Below are positions 39,216 through 47,918 of a DNA stretch of 64,000 bases, in pieces. The notes under the pieces are model-generated. The model did not search any database. It was not told the DNA's origin and saw nothing but the letters and a program-made list of their open reading frames with translations. This stretch comes from Actinomyces bovis. Lineage in GTDB: Bacteria > Actinomycetota > Actinomycetes > Actinomycetales > Actinomycetaceae. A program made the position numbers and the translations under genes. Location: the NCBI RefSeq assembly GCF_900444995.1, contig NZ_UAPQ01000007.1, positions 186,001 to 250,000 on the forward strand, in the 5' to 3' direction. Position 1 is the stretch's first letter, and each line of letters begins with the position of its first letter.

Positions 39216-41939
39216 TCACTCCGCGCTGGCTGCAGAGCGCCCGGAACGGGATACCGGCACCCCCTGGGCTCGCAGCACCAAGCCCGCCATCACCCCTTCA
39301 GGGCTAAGGTCGGCCACCACCTCCTGACCATCAGCCACCTCCCCAGACAGGATCAGCTTGGCTAGGCGGTCGCCAATCTCGCGCTGCACTAGGCGGCGCA
39401 GCGGCCGGGCGCCGTAAGCCGGGTCGTAACCCTCATCCGCCAGCCACTCGCGGGCAGCCGGGGTGACCGTAAGCGTCAGGCGGCGGTCAGCCAGACGAGC
39501 CGCCATGCGCTCCAGCTGCAGGTCCACGATCCGCCCCAATTCCTCCTTGCTGAGTGGATCAAAGACCAGAGTCTCATCCAAGCGGTTGAGGAACTCCGGT
39601 TTGAAGGCAGAACGCACCAGGGTCATCACTGCCTCACGCTTCTCGTCCGGGCTCATCACCGGGTCGATCAGGAACTGGCTCCCCAGGTTGGAGGTGAGCA
39701 CCAGGAGCACGTTGCGGAAGTCCACGGTGCGGCCTTGGCCATCGGTGAGGCGGCCGTCGTCGAGAACCTGCAGGAGGATGTCGAATACCTCCGGGTGCGC
39801 CTTCTCCACCTCGTCCAGCAGCACCACCGAATAGGGGCGACGCCGTACAGCCTCCGTGAGTTGGCCGCCTTCCTCATAGCCAACGTAGCCGGGAGGGGCA
39901 CCCACCAGACGGGCCACGGAGTGCTTCTCCGAGTACTCGGACATGTCGATGCGCACGATGGCGCGCTCATCGTCAAAGAGGAAGTCCGCCAGAGCCTTAG
40001 CCAGCTCCGTTTTGCCCACCCCGGTGGGGCCGAGGAACAGGAAGGAGCCGGTGGGCCGATCCGGATCGGAGACTCCGGCGCGCGAACGGCGCACGGCATC
40101 GGATACAGCCACGACGGCGGCCCGCTGGCCGATCAGACGCTGCCCAATGACCTCCTCCATGTGGAGCAACTTCTCGGTCTCCCCCTGCAGTAAGCGTCCC
40201 ACGGGGATACCGGTCCAGGAGGCAATGACCTCTGCGATCTGAGAGGGGCCAACTTTTTCCGCAATCATGGGCTCGGCACTGACCTTCCGGGATGCTGGCG
40301 CCCCGGATGCATCCGGCCCGACGGCGTCCTCGGCGCTGCTGGCGCTTTCACTGGCCTCAGCCTGCTGAATCTGCCGTTCCAGCGCAGGCATCTCCCCGTA
40401 GCGCAGGCGACCGGCCTCCTCAAAGCGCCCCTCGCGCTCAGCTAGGTCCGCTTTAGTGCGCAGCTCATCGAGGCTGGCGCGCAGTTCACCGACCAGGTTG
40501 TGCCCGGCCTTCTCCTTCTCCCAGCGGGCGTTCAGGGCCGTGAGTTCCTCCGTGGCGTCGGCCAGTTCGGCGCGCAGACGCTCTAGGCGCTCGGCGGCCG
40601 CCTCATCCTCGCCGTCACCCTGGGCGGAGTCAGCCAGGTAGGACTCTTCCATGCGCATCCGGTCCACGCGGCGGCGCAGCGCGTCGATTTCCACGGGGCT
40701 GGAGTCCAGTTCCATGCGCAGGCGGGAAGCGGCCTCGTCGATCAGGTCGATGGCTTTGTCTGGCAGCTGACGGCCGGTGATGTATCGGTCAGATAGCTGA
40801 GCGGCAGCTACCAGGGCACCATCGGAGATAGTCACCTGGTGGTGGGCCTCGTATTTGGGGGCGATGCCGCGCAGGATCGCCACGGTGTCAGCCACAGAGG
40901 GCTCTCCGACGAAGACCTGCTGGAAGCGGCGCTCCAGGGCCGGGTCCTTCTCCACGTTCTGGCGGTACTCGTCCAAAGTGGTGGCGCCCACTAGGCGCAG
41001 CTCACCGCGGGCCAGCATGGGCTTGAGCATATTGCCCGCGTCCATGGCGCCCTCAGAGCCGCCGCCTGCTCCCACTACGGTGTGGAGCTCGTCAATGAAG
41101 GTGACGACCTCGCCGTCGGAATCCTTGATTTCCTTGAGGACGGCTTTGAGTCGCTCCTCAAACTCGCCGCGATACTTGGCTCCGGCCACCATTCCGGCCA
41201 GGTCCAGGGCGATCAGGCGCTTGCCGCGCAGGGACTCGGGCACGTCTCCGGCCACAATGCGCTGGGCCAGCCCCTCGACGACGGCGGTCTTGCCGACGCC
41301 GGGCTCACCGATCAGCACGGGGTTGTTTTTAGTGCGGCGGGAGAGGACCTGGATGACCCGGCGGATCTCCGCGTCTCGGCCGATCACCGGGTCCAGTTTG
41401 CCTTCGCGGGCGGCCTCGGTGAGGTCCGTGCCGTATTTCTCCAGGGTCTTGTAGGTGCCCTCGGGGTTGGCCGTGGTAACGCGGCTGTTGCCGCGCACTT
41501 GGGGCAGAGCGGCGCGCAGCGCGTCGGGGCCTGCGCCTGCCTCCGCTAGAGCTTGGGCCATGGGATCGGTTGTGGGGGCGGCAGCTAGGCCAATGAGCAG
41601 ATGCTCGGTGGAGATGTATTCGTCGCCTAGCTTCTCTGCTTCCTTGGCGGCGGCGTCAAGGGCCGCCAGGAGAGCGCGGGAGGGCTGGGGGCGGGTGACG
41701 GTGCTGCCGGCATTGGCGGGCAGTGAACTCAGGGTGCGGCGGGCGACGGCGCCGACGGTGGTGCGGGCTTGGGGGTCCGGAGCGGCTGCCGCAAGCAGGG
41801 CCGTGGCGACGCCGTCGTCTTGGCCGAGGAGTTCGGCCAGCAGGTGGGCGGTCTCTACTTGAGGATTGCCTGCAGCGGCGGCTGCCTGCATGGCGCCGCC
41901 AATCGCCTCCTGCGAGCGGGTGGTGTAGTTCGTGTCCAT
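39216..41939 (-). CDS. clpB: Disaggregase ClpB (Hsp100)
   Basis: 907 residues. N-terminal Clp_N repeats, first AAA+ with GEPGVGKT and [13 protein letters not shown], the long coiled-coil M domain ([20 protein letters not shown]), and second AAA+ with [19 protein letters not shown] and [15 protein letters not shown]. Works with DnaK-DnaJ-GrpE to dissolve aggregates. Start ATG 41939 with AAGGAG eight bases upstream. An Ala/Ser-rich insert near the end of the M domain ([20 protein letters not shown]) makes it longer than the usual 860 residues. A HAIR operator for HspR lies 74 bases upstream. Confidence 0.97.
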   Translation of the reverse strand: MDTNYTTRSQEAIGGAMQAAAAAGNPQVETAHLLAELLGQDDGVATALLAAAAPDPQARTTVGAVARRTLSSLPANAGSTVTRPQPSRALLAALDAAAKEAEKLGDEYISTEHLLIGLAAAPTTDPMAQALAEAGAGPDALRAALPQVRGNSRVTTANPEGTYKTLEKYGTDLTEAAREGKLDPVIGRDAEIRRVIQVLSRRTKNNPVLIGEPGVGKTAVVEGLAQRIVAGDVPESLRGKRLIALDLAGMVAGAKYRGEFEERLKAVLKEIKDSDGEVVTFIDELHTVVGAGGGSEGAMDAGNMLKPMLARGELRLVGATTLDEYRQNVEKDPALERRFQQVFVGEPSVADTVAILRGIAPKYEAHHQVTISDGALVAAAQLSDRYITGRQLPDKAIDLIDEAASRLRMELDSSPVEIDALRRRVDRMRMEESYLADSAQGDGEDEAAAERLERLRAELADATEELTALNARWEKEKAGHNLVGELRASLDELRTKADLAEREGRFEEAGRLRYGEMPALERQIQQAEASESASSAEDAVGPDASGAPASRKVSAEPMIAEKVGPSQIAEVIASWTGIPVGRLLQGETEKLLHMEEVIGQRLIGQRAAVVAVSDAVRRSRAGVSDPDRPTGSFLFLGPTGVGKTELAKALADFLFDDERAIVRIDMSEYSEKHSVARLVGAPPGYVGYEEGGQLTEAVRRRPYSVVLLDEVEKAHPEVFDILLQVLDDGRLTDGQGRTVDFRNVLLVLTSNLGSQFLIDPVMSPDEKREAVMTLVRSAFKPEFLNRLDETLVFDPLSKEELGRIVDLQLERMAARLADRRLTLTVTPAAREWLADEGYDPAYGARPLRRLVQREIGDRLAKLILSGEVADGQEVVADLSPEGVMAGLVLRAQGVPVSRSGRSAASAE

Positions 41940-42267
41940 GGGCGGTCTCCTTGAGAAGTGCTTTGACGCGGGATGTGGGTCCGGCGTCTCCGCTGGGTCC
42001 AACCACTTGCAGGTTGAGTCTATTCCACTCAACTTTTGGTATCCATGGCATAAATCTGAGCCGTCGAGGACGTGCGGGCCTCGAGCAGGATCTGCAACCG
42101 GGCCACGTCAAACCCGCTTGAGTTCCGCACGTGAGCAGCGCGCTCCTACGCAAGCCGTTGAATCAAAGCTCTTGCCGGACTAGCATGGCGGCATCCCTGA
42201 CCGGTTTCTGATCGGCCGCACTTGACCTGCTCTGACTACTGCGGCCCCCTAGCTGAGGAGGCGCCCG
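41940..42267. other. 328-base divergent control region of clpB and a lipoprotein gene
   Basis: Holds the clpB leader and HAIR site; the part 42040-42267 carries the promoter of the lipoprotein gene, of which only the GAGGAGG ribosome-binding site is clear. Nothing else recognised. Confidence 0.5.
42013..42033 (-). promoter_or_regulatory. HAIR operator (HspR site) of clpB
   Basis: GTTGAGT-N7-ACTCAAC (spacer CTATTCC) is the inverted repeat bound by HspR (consensus CTTGAGT-N7-ACTCAAG). It lies upstream of the clpB start and so predicts repression of clpB by HspR. Confidence 0.9.
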
Positions 42268-43011
42268 ATGAACCGCCGCCATTCCGTCGCCATACTGTCA
42301 ACAGTTGCTTGTCTGAGCTTGGCGCTCAGCGGCTGTGGCTTCGGCACCACTAACAGCTCACCGGCCACCACCCCCGCTACACCCTCCGTTGCTGCCAAGC
42401 CAACCGAGGGAAACAGCGCCGTTCCATCGCCAAGCTCCCTGCAAACGCCAGCAGCCTCCACAAGCTCGGCAGCCCCCACATCCAACGGCGCTCCTCCAGC
42501 ACCCGCTCCGGCACCAGCTGGATCCCAGTCAGTAAGCTGCCCTGCTGGAGGTATCTCCTATGCGCTACCTCAGAGCTGGACTATCTTCACCAAGTTCGAC
42601 GAGGCTGAGCTCGCTAGAATTGCTGAACGAACCGGAGTAAGCATCGCTGAGGTAAGCCTATCAAACAGTGCAGTAGATGTGGCGGGACTCGCCAGTTCCC
42701 GCGATTCCTCTGGTGTACTGGAACAGGCCATGTGCGCTAAGAAGATACTGTCCCTAGACGAGGCTGCCGTAACACAAGCAATTACGGAAACTGCCCAGCG
42801 ACACGGGGAAACCTTGCAGAAGACCGCCTCATTAGACTCCGTGAACGGAAAGATCCAGTATGGAGTCACTTACAGTCCCAGCAAGGGCATGTACGGAAGT
42901 GTCGCTTACCTGCCCAACTCAAAGGGCGAGATGGTCACCACTCGCATCTTTGCTGGTAGTGCTTTGCGAATCGAAGAGATTCTGGGAGTAATTGCTACCA
43001 CTCTGCGCTGA
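42268..43011 (+). CDS. Putative lipoprotein, first of a tandem paralogous pair
   Basis: 247 residues. Signal peptide with lipobox LALSGC (Cys23), then a Ser/Thr/Pro/Ala-rich linker (about 28-88), then a compact domain beginning CPAGGISYALPQSWTIFTKFD and ending LGVIATTLR. The same order and similar phrases occur in the next gene (FAIPEDWSSFTT ... EIIISSLR), so they are paralogs. Start supported by GAGGAGG. Family not recognised; resembles small actinobacterial secreted proteins of unknown function. Confidence 0.8.
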   Translation: MNRRHSVAILSTVACLSLALSGCGFGTTNSSPATTPATPSVAAKPTEGNSAVPSPSSLQTPAASTSSAAPTSNGAPPAPAPAPAGSQSVSCPAGGISYALPQSWTIFTKFDEAELARIAERTGVSIAEVSLSNSAVDVAGLASSRDSSGVLEQAMCAKKILSLDEAAVTQAITETAQRHGETLQKTASLDSVNGKIQYGVTYSPSKGMYGSVAYLPNSKGEMVTTRIFAGSALRIEEILGVIATTLR

Positions 43012-43158
43012 GCAGCCTACTTAGGCAGTCTGGACTGTTTTCTTCCTGGAACTTCGCACTACCTGGGCTTGTCTACCCATTTGACCAAGCTCCGCCTTGG
43101 CCTATGGTCTAGTCCCAGCGGACTGGCTCCGCATTGGAACCAGCACCTAGGAGGCTCC

Positions 43159-43860
43159 ATGAAAACCGTGACCCGATCTACTCGCACTGTGGCCGTAATC
43201 TGCGCAGCCACCTTGGCCTTTCTAGCTTCAGGTTGCTCATTGCTGTCAGGCAAGAACACACCCGTGACCGTAACCTCCGGAAGTCCCACTGCAGCCGCCA
43301 CACAGGACCCGGCGGCGCCTACCACCTCTGCACCTGACAAGAAATCTGCTCCTGCCGCGAACACCAAGACGGTAACCGCCCCCACCACGGGACTAGTTTT
43401 TGCTATCCCAGAGGACTGGTCATCTTTCACCACGAATGACCTCAACTCCGATCAGCTCGCTGGGGCAGCAAAGGCCCTAGGCCTTACCGAAGATGCGCTG
43501 CGCAGCCAAATGCAACTGCTGGACCTATATGCGATCGCACCGCTAACTGATGGACAGGCGCTAGCCAATATCACCGTGGCCAAGCAGGCCGCACCCAAGG
43601 GCAGCCCGATCTCTGAAGCCACCTTGAAGCTGGCGCTCAGCGCCAATGGTGGTGAGCCCGGTGAATACAGTAAGGAGAGCGTCGCCAATGGGGAGGCACA
43701 TCTGCTGTCTTACACGGTTACGGTCAACGGCGAGGTCTTGCAGGGTCAACTGATCTCGGCACCGACGCCGTCGGGAGACTATGCCCAGCTGGCCATTACC
43801 AGCACGGATGCGGACACGCGGGACAAGCTCAAGGAAATTATCATTTCCTCCCTGCGCTGA
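43159..43860 (+). CDS. Putative lipoprotein, second of a tandem paralogous pair
   Basis: 233 residues. Lipobox LASGC (Cys22 region) after KTVTRSTRTVAVICAATLAF, a low-complexity linker, and a folded domain from GLVFAIPEDWSSFTTND to the end. GGAGG four bases before ATG 43159 decides this start over an open frame extending upstream. The domain recalls the PsbP/LpqN-like single-domain lipoproteins of Actinobacteria in its opening (FAIPxDW), which is a hint only. Confidence 0.8.
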   Translation: MKTVTRSTRTVAVICAATLAFLASGCSLLSGKNTPVTVTSGSPTAAATQDPAAPTTSAPDKKSAPAANTKTVTAPTTGLVFAIPEDWSSFTTNDLNSDQLAGAAKALGLTEDALRSQMQLLDLYAIAPLTDGQALANITVAKQAAPKGSPISEATLKLALSANGGEPGEYSKESVANGEAHLLSYTVTVNGEVLQGQLISAPTPSGDYAQLAITSTDADTRDKLKEIIISSLR

Positions 43861-43972
43861 CAGAAGCCACAGTTGCCCCGCAGAAGCTTGGCAGATTCCT
43901 ACATGTCTTGAGAGGATTTGCCTGAGACGGGCAGCCATCCGGCGCTCCGTCATCCGACGAAAGGGGAACACC

Positions 43973-44152
43973 ATGGGACTTGATGACCTGAAGAAGAAGG
44001 CTTCCGAGCTGGTTGACGCTGAGAAGATCGAGGCCGCCTCCGACAAGGCCCTCGATGCCGCTCAGGGCATTGCCAAGAAGGTCACCGGCGGTAAGTTCGA
44101 CGACAAGATCGACGCCGCCCGCGACGCCGCTGACAAGGCGATCGGCGAGTGA
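43973..44152 (+). CDS. MT0933/Rv0909-like small antitoxin-family protein
   Basis: 59 residues: MGLDDLKKKASELVDAEKIE and, further on, ITGGKFDDKID-like VTGGKFDDKIDAARDAADKA, the signature of the MT0933 antitoxin-like family. A highly charged helical protein. No toxin gene is next to it, and many members of this family in Actinobacteria are likewise solitary, so the antitoxin label should be treated with caution. AAAGGGG precedes the ATG, and a very strong terminator follows 50 bases after the stop. Confidence 0.85.
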   Translation: MGLDDLKKKASELVDAEKIEAASDKALDAAQGIAKKVTGGKFDDKIDAARDAADKAIGE

Positions 44153-44201
44153 CTTCGCGCGGCCTAGGCCGCCAGCAGCTCGAAGCCTGAGCTGTCAGGG
44201 G

Positions 44202-44234
44202 AAGGTCCCCGCACCTTGGAGGTGCGGGGACCTT
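44202..44234. terminator. 15-bp perfect hairpin terminator between convergent genes
   Basis: AAGGTCCCCGCACCT (44202-44216), loop TGG, and its exact complement 44220-44234. Ends in CTT/AAG on both strands, so suited to both directions. Confidence 0.88.
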
Positions 44235-44340
44235 CTGCGTTCTTGGGTTCAGGATTCCTGCGCCGCGCGAACTGGCGGACCGGGTCGAGGCTGGCACCAC
44301 ACCGGCGCACACCACGGCAGCACTTTGGCTCAGCGGAGGC

Positions 44341-45030
44341 TCAAGCGCTAGGCCGTCTGCGGACCACCCGCACCAGACCTGCAATGGTCAGCCCCAAACC
44401 CACTAGCCCAATGAAGCCCCCCACCAGGATCCCGGCCGCACCCACCCAAATGCGAGATTCCACCAGCGCCGGACCAACCAGCACCATGGCCGATGGGGAG
44501 ACCCCCGGGCAAGTGACGGTGTGCAGGCCAGATTTGGACACCTTGAAAGTGGAGGCTGAGCTCTGGCCGGTTACCGTCGTCACGATGGCGACGCCGTCGG
44601 GCCCCTTCACGGAACAGTCACTGGTTTTGTAACCAAACTGGGTGGTGTAGACACCAGCCTGAGTGCCCTGCTGCAGGTAGACAGCACCGGACTCGGGTAC
44701 TACGGCGGCAGAAGCGGCGTTGCCGCCGGTTACATAGTTAACTGCGCCGACCATCACGGCCATGGGCAGCACCAGCAGGGTGACTAATCCAATTAGGAAT
44801 AGGCCCCAGCGGCCTTTGGGTTTGGCGGTGCCACCAGCCGCTTGGGAGCGTGCTGACTGCTGATTTGGGGTGCGCACATTGGCACGCCCAAAACCAGCAG
44901 CGACGTCGCCGCCCTTGCCAGCGGGAGCTTGGATGCCCTGCTCCCGCATGATCTGGGCCAACTCCTCAGCGCTGACGCGCTTGCCGTAGGCCGGCTCGTC
45001 AGCGATCTGCTTGTCCTCTGTCATGCTCAT
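44341..45030 (-). CDS. Membrane protein of unknown function
   Basis: 229 residues. Cytoplasmic N-terminus of about 70 residues, one membrane helix (WGLFLIGLVTLLVLPMAVMVG), an extracytoplasmic domain of about 90 residues with two cysteines (TSDCSVKG and HTVTCPGV, possibly disulfide-bonded), and a second helix (GILVGGFIGLVGLGLTIAGL) with a basic tail. The outer part YLQQGTQAGVYTTQFG may bind something; not recognised. It follows the gene at 45072-45557 on the same strand by 41 bases, so the two may be an operon. Confidence 0.8.
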   Translation of the reverse strand: MSMTEDKQIADEPAYGKRVSAEELAQIMREQGIQAPAGKGGDVAAGFGRANVRTPNQQSARSQAAGGTAKPKGRWGLFLIGLVTLLVLPMAVMVGAVNYVTGGNAASAAVVPESGAVYLQQGTQAGVYTTQFGYKTSDCSVKGPDGVAIVTTVTGQSSASTFKVSKSGLHTVTCPGVSPSAMVLVGPALVESRIWVGAAGILVGGFIGLVGLGLTIAGLVRVVRRRPSA

Positions 45031-45071
45031 TGCGCTACGGCTATGCCGATGCGCTCAGGGCCGGGCCAGGC

Positions 45072-45557
45072 TTATTCCTTGCCCTTGCCTAGGTTCGCGG
45101 CGATCTCCACCACTAGACGCAGCATGAACAAGTGCACGCCTGCGGCCACTAGGCCTACCAGCAGCTGCTCAATGAAGGCGATGACGGCGGTGCTACCGGC
45201 GTAGCTGTCTCCCAGGCGCATGCCGTCGCGGATAAGGCCGAATAGCCAAGCACCGAAGTAAGCCACAGCGCCCAGCATGATGACGATCTTGCCGTACTTC
45301 TGCGCGAAGGTGCGGGTGGTGTCAAAGAGGTTGGTGAACAGGGAGTCCTGCGCAGGGCCTGCCGGAGCAGCGGGGACACCGGGCGCACCGGTCATGCCAG
45401 GGGCTGAGGGGGCCGAGGGGTAACCGGGTGCGGAGTAGGTGGTCTGCGGCGCCTGGCCACCCTGGTAGGAGGCATATACCGGGGCGGAGCCAGCGGAGGG
45501 AACAGAGGCGCCAGCCTGCGGGTTGTAGGGCTGTCCGGGGGTGACGGGGTTAGACAT
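45072..45557 (-). CDS. Small membrane protein, DUF4282-like
   Basis: 161 residues. A Pro/Gly/Tyr-rich N-terminus (about 1-72) precedes two membrane helices in DSLFTNLFDTTRTFAQKYGK ... LRLVVEIAANL. The pattern FD-x-T-x-x-F-x-x-K near the first helix and RL-x-x-E-I near the second resembles the DUF4282 family, but the match is by eye. AAGGAAGG upstream of ATG 45557 sets the start. Confidence 0.65.
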   Translation of the reverse strand: MSNPVTPGQPYNPQAGASVPSAGSAPVYASYQGGQAPQTTYSAPGYPSAPSAPGMTGAPGVPAAPAGPAQDSLFTNLFDTTRTFAQKYGKIVIMLGAVAYFGAWLFGLIRDGMRLGDSYAGSTAVIAFIEQLLVGLVAAGVHLFMLRLVVEIAANLGKGKE

Positions 45558-45672
45558 AGTACCTTCCTTCAAAGATGCTTCCCGCACAGGGTACATGGAT
45601 ACGAGCCGGATGCCAGTGGCTTTTTCTCCCCATGGCGGGCCAGCTGCGCGGCAGCAACTGCCAGGGCAGCGT

Positions 45673-46092
45673 TCAAGCGCGGGCACTCTTGTCTGGGCGG
45701 GCAGCTCTAGGTGAGCGCGTAACCAGCTGCACTTCGCCGTCGGCAGCGGCAGCAAAGACGCGCGCCACGGCAGCCTGACGCAGCCGCAGGGCACGATTCT
45801 CCCGTTCTAGGCGCTCCACCTGGCGTTCCAGTTCCAGAATGCGGCGGATGCCCTCCAGGTTGATGCCCTCCTGACTGAAGGCCTGCACGCGGCGCAGCCG
45901 CTCGACGTCGCGATGTGAGTAGCGGCGGCCCCGGCCCGAGGTGCGGGCGGGACGGACCAAGCCTAAGCGGTCGTATTGACGCAAAGTTTGGGGGTGCATG
46001 CCAGCCAGGTCGGCGGCTACGGAAATCACGTAAACCGCCCGCTCTGCCGCGTCAGCAGCCGGGAAGCCGAGGTCCTGGCCGGCGCGCCTCAT
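45673..46092 (-). CDS. hspR: Heat-shock repressor HspR (MerR family)
   Basis: 139 residues. MerR-type helix-turn-helix [25 protein letters not shown] and wing [15 protein letters not shown], then a short coiled coil ([19 protein letters not shown]). HspR with DnaK as co-repressor binds HAIR sites in Actinobacteria; three such sites are present in this window. Its ATG overlaps the dnaJ stop (ATGA), so it is the last gene of the dnaK operon and represses itself through the dnaK promoter. Confidence 0.96.
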   Translation of the reverse strand: MRRAGQDLGFPAADAAERAVYVISVAADLAGMHPQTLRQYDRLGLVRPARTSGRGRRYSHRDVERLRRVQAFSQEGINLEGIRRILELERQVERLERENRALRLRQAAVARVFAAAADGEVQLVTRSPRAARPDKSARA

Positions 46093-47105
46093 TTAGTGGC
46101 TGCCTCACGTACCGCCGCCCGGAGGTCGCACTCCCCCATTGCGGCATCAAAAGCCTCCAGGGCCTGCTTAGCCTCCTTGGACAGGCGCTTAGGTACCGCC
46201 ACTTCCAGGATCACCAGCACATCGCAGGGCTTGCCACCCTTGGACTTAGGACCTTTGCCGCGCAGGCGCATGGTGGTGCCAGAAGCCGTGCCGGCTTTGA
46301 TGCGCATGCGGGCGGTGGCGCCGTCGGGAAGTGGCACCTCGACGTCGCCGCCCAGGGCAGCTTCAGAGAGGGTGACCGGCAGCTTCATGGTCAGGTTGGT
46401 GCCGTCAAAGCCGTAGACGGGATGCTCCGCCACCTTAATGGTGACGATCATGTCCCCGGCCTCGCCGCCACCACTGCCGGGACGGCCTTTGCCGCGCAGG
46501 CGGATCTTCTTGCCGTCGGTTACGCCCGCGGGGATGCGCACGCGGGTGGTGCGACCATCGGCGGTCAGCTCAGCATCTGTGCCGGAGACGGCGTCGCGCA
46601 GGGGCAGGGTGACGGTGGTGGTTACATCCGCGCCGCGCTGGGAGCGCCCCCGGGATCCAAAGCCGCCAAAGCCCCCAAAGTCGAAGGCGCCGGGGCGGCC
46701 GTGTTTGCGGGTGGGGCTGGCCTGTCCACCGAACATGCGCAGGAGTTCGTCAATATCTGGCTCGGCGCCGGGGCGACCGGTGGAAGCGCCGCCAAACATG
46801 GAGGAAAAGATGTCCTCGAAGCCTGCACTCCCCGCGCCGGAGGCACCGGAGGTGAAGCGAGCACCGCCGCCAGCCATAGAGCGGATGGCGTCGTATTGCT
46901 TGCGTTCACCCTCATCGGACAGGACAGCGTAGGCCTCACCAATGTTCTTGAAGCGCTCGGCGGCAGCTTCATCCCCGGGGTTGCGGTCCGGGTGGTACTT
47001 CTTGGCGAGCGTGCGATAGGCCTTTTTGATGGCGGCCGCGTCGGCGCCCTTGGAGATACCGAGGACCGCGTAGAAGTCCTTGGTCATCCAGTCCTGGCTG
47101 GCCAT
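46089..47105 (-). CDS. dnaJ: DnaJ-family co-chaperone without zinc-finger domain
   Basis: 338 residues. J domain at the N-terminus with HPD in YHPDRNPG, a Gly/Phe-rich segment ([11 protein letters not shown]), and the C-terminal substrate-binding domains ([13 protein letters not shown] onward, two beta-barrel halves). No CxxCxGxG repeats are present, so this is a type II/CbpA-like DnaJ, as found in the dnaK operon of some Actinobacteria that carry a second, zinc-binding DnaJ elsewhere. AGGAGG nine bases before ATG 47105 fixes the start. Overlaps hspR by four bases. Confidence 0.94.
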   Translation of the reverse strand: MASQDWMTKDFYAVLGISKGADAAAIKKAYRTLAKKYHPDRNPGDEAAAERFKNIGEAYAVLSDEGERKQYDAIRSMAGGGARFTSGASGAGSAGFEDIFSSMFGGASTGRPGAEPDIDELLRMFGGQASPTRKHGRPGAFDFGGFGGFGSRGRSQRGADVTTTVTLPLRDAVSGTDAELTADGRTTRVRIPAGVTDGKKIRLRGKGRPGSGGGEAGDMIVTIKVAEHPVYGFDGTNLTMKLPVTLSEAALGGDVEVPLPDGATARMRIKAGTASGTTMRLRGKGPKSKGGKPCDVLVILEVAVPKRLSKEAKQALEAFDAAMGECDLRAAVREAATK

Positions 47106-47312
47106 GGGCCACCGCCTCCTATCTGCTGGCGAATTGGTGTTGCTTTGCTTGCCGTTTGTGCGGCGCGGTAGCTGTGCCGGGGCTGGCCGCAGGGGGTACT
47201 GGTCTGCTGCGGGTGGCACCGGTGGTGCGGGTGCCTCGGGCGGAGGCGCCCGCACCACCGGCTGTGTGCAGTTTGAGCCACCTTCGGTAGCTCAGGTGAC
47301 CGGGGGTTCGAC

Positions 47313-47918
47313 TTAGGTGGGGTTAGCCACCTGGACGCGAGCTGCCCGGATCACCTTTTCCCCCAGCCGGTAACCCGGCTGTAGGACTAGTTTGATGGTT
47401 GGCTCCGCGACCTCGGCGTCCTCCACGGCCATAAGGGCCTCGTGTAGGGCCGGATCGAAGAGCTCCCCCACCTCACCAAAGCGTAGTAGACCGTACTTCT
47501 CCCCCAAGATGGACTCGAGTTTGACGGCCATGGCCTCAAAGGGGCCAGTAAGGTCCCCGTGCTCGCGAGCTAAAGCCACCTCATCTAGCACTGGGATCAG
47601 TGACTCGACGACGGCGGCCTGCCCGGCCTCACGGTGGCCTTGGGCCCCCTCGCGGGAGCGGCGCACGAAGCCTTGGTACTCCTGCTGGAGGTTATACAGG
47701 TCCGCCCGGGCTCGCGCTAGGTCTTCAGTCGCTTGAGCTGCGGCAGCCTGGGCCACCTCGACTTCACTGGGTTCTGCCGGGGCCGCCGCGTCCTCGCCGC
47801 CCGCGACCGGGTTGGCTGCGGCGGCGTCTAGGTCGACGCCGTCGAAGGCTGATTCCACTGCCTCCGCGAGGTCCGGATCGACCTCGCCCTCGTTGGGCTC
47901 TTTGGCGTGCTGGCTCAC
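47313..47918 (-). CDS. grpE: Nucleotide exchange factor GrpE
   Basis: 201 residues. Acidic N-terminal tail, long coiled coil ([20 protein letters not shown]) and the C-terminal beta-domain signature HEALMAV ... [21 protein letters not shown]. Releases ADP from DnaK. Its GTG start overlaps the dnaK stop (GTGA). 207 bases without a gene separate it from dnaJ; I see no internal promoter there with confidence. Confidence 0.96.
   Translation of the reverse strand: MSQHAKEPNEGEVDPDLAEAVESAFDGVDLDAAAANPVAGGEDAAAPAEPSEVEVAQAAAAQATEDLARARADLYNLQQEYQGFVRRSREGAQGHREAGQAAVVESLIPVLDEVALAREHGDLTGPFEAMAVKLESILGEKYGLLRFGEVGELFDPALHEALMAVEDAEVAEPTIKLVLQPGYRLGEKVIRAARVQVANPT

Noticed and set aside
43973-44152. 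Toxin-antitoxin pair around the MT0933-like gene
   Set aside because: No second small gene is adjacent; the neighbours are a lipoprotein and, beyond a terminator, a convergent membrane protein.
45915-47171. 418-codon plus-strand frame opposite dnaJ and hspR
   Set aside because: Mirror frame of two certain genes; Gly/Ala/His-rich translation with no recognisable motif.
47106-47312. Separate gene or promoter between grpE and dnaJ
   Set aside because: The frame upstream of dnaJ is Pro/Ala-rich without a start signal, and I found no HAIR site or good promoter boxes there.
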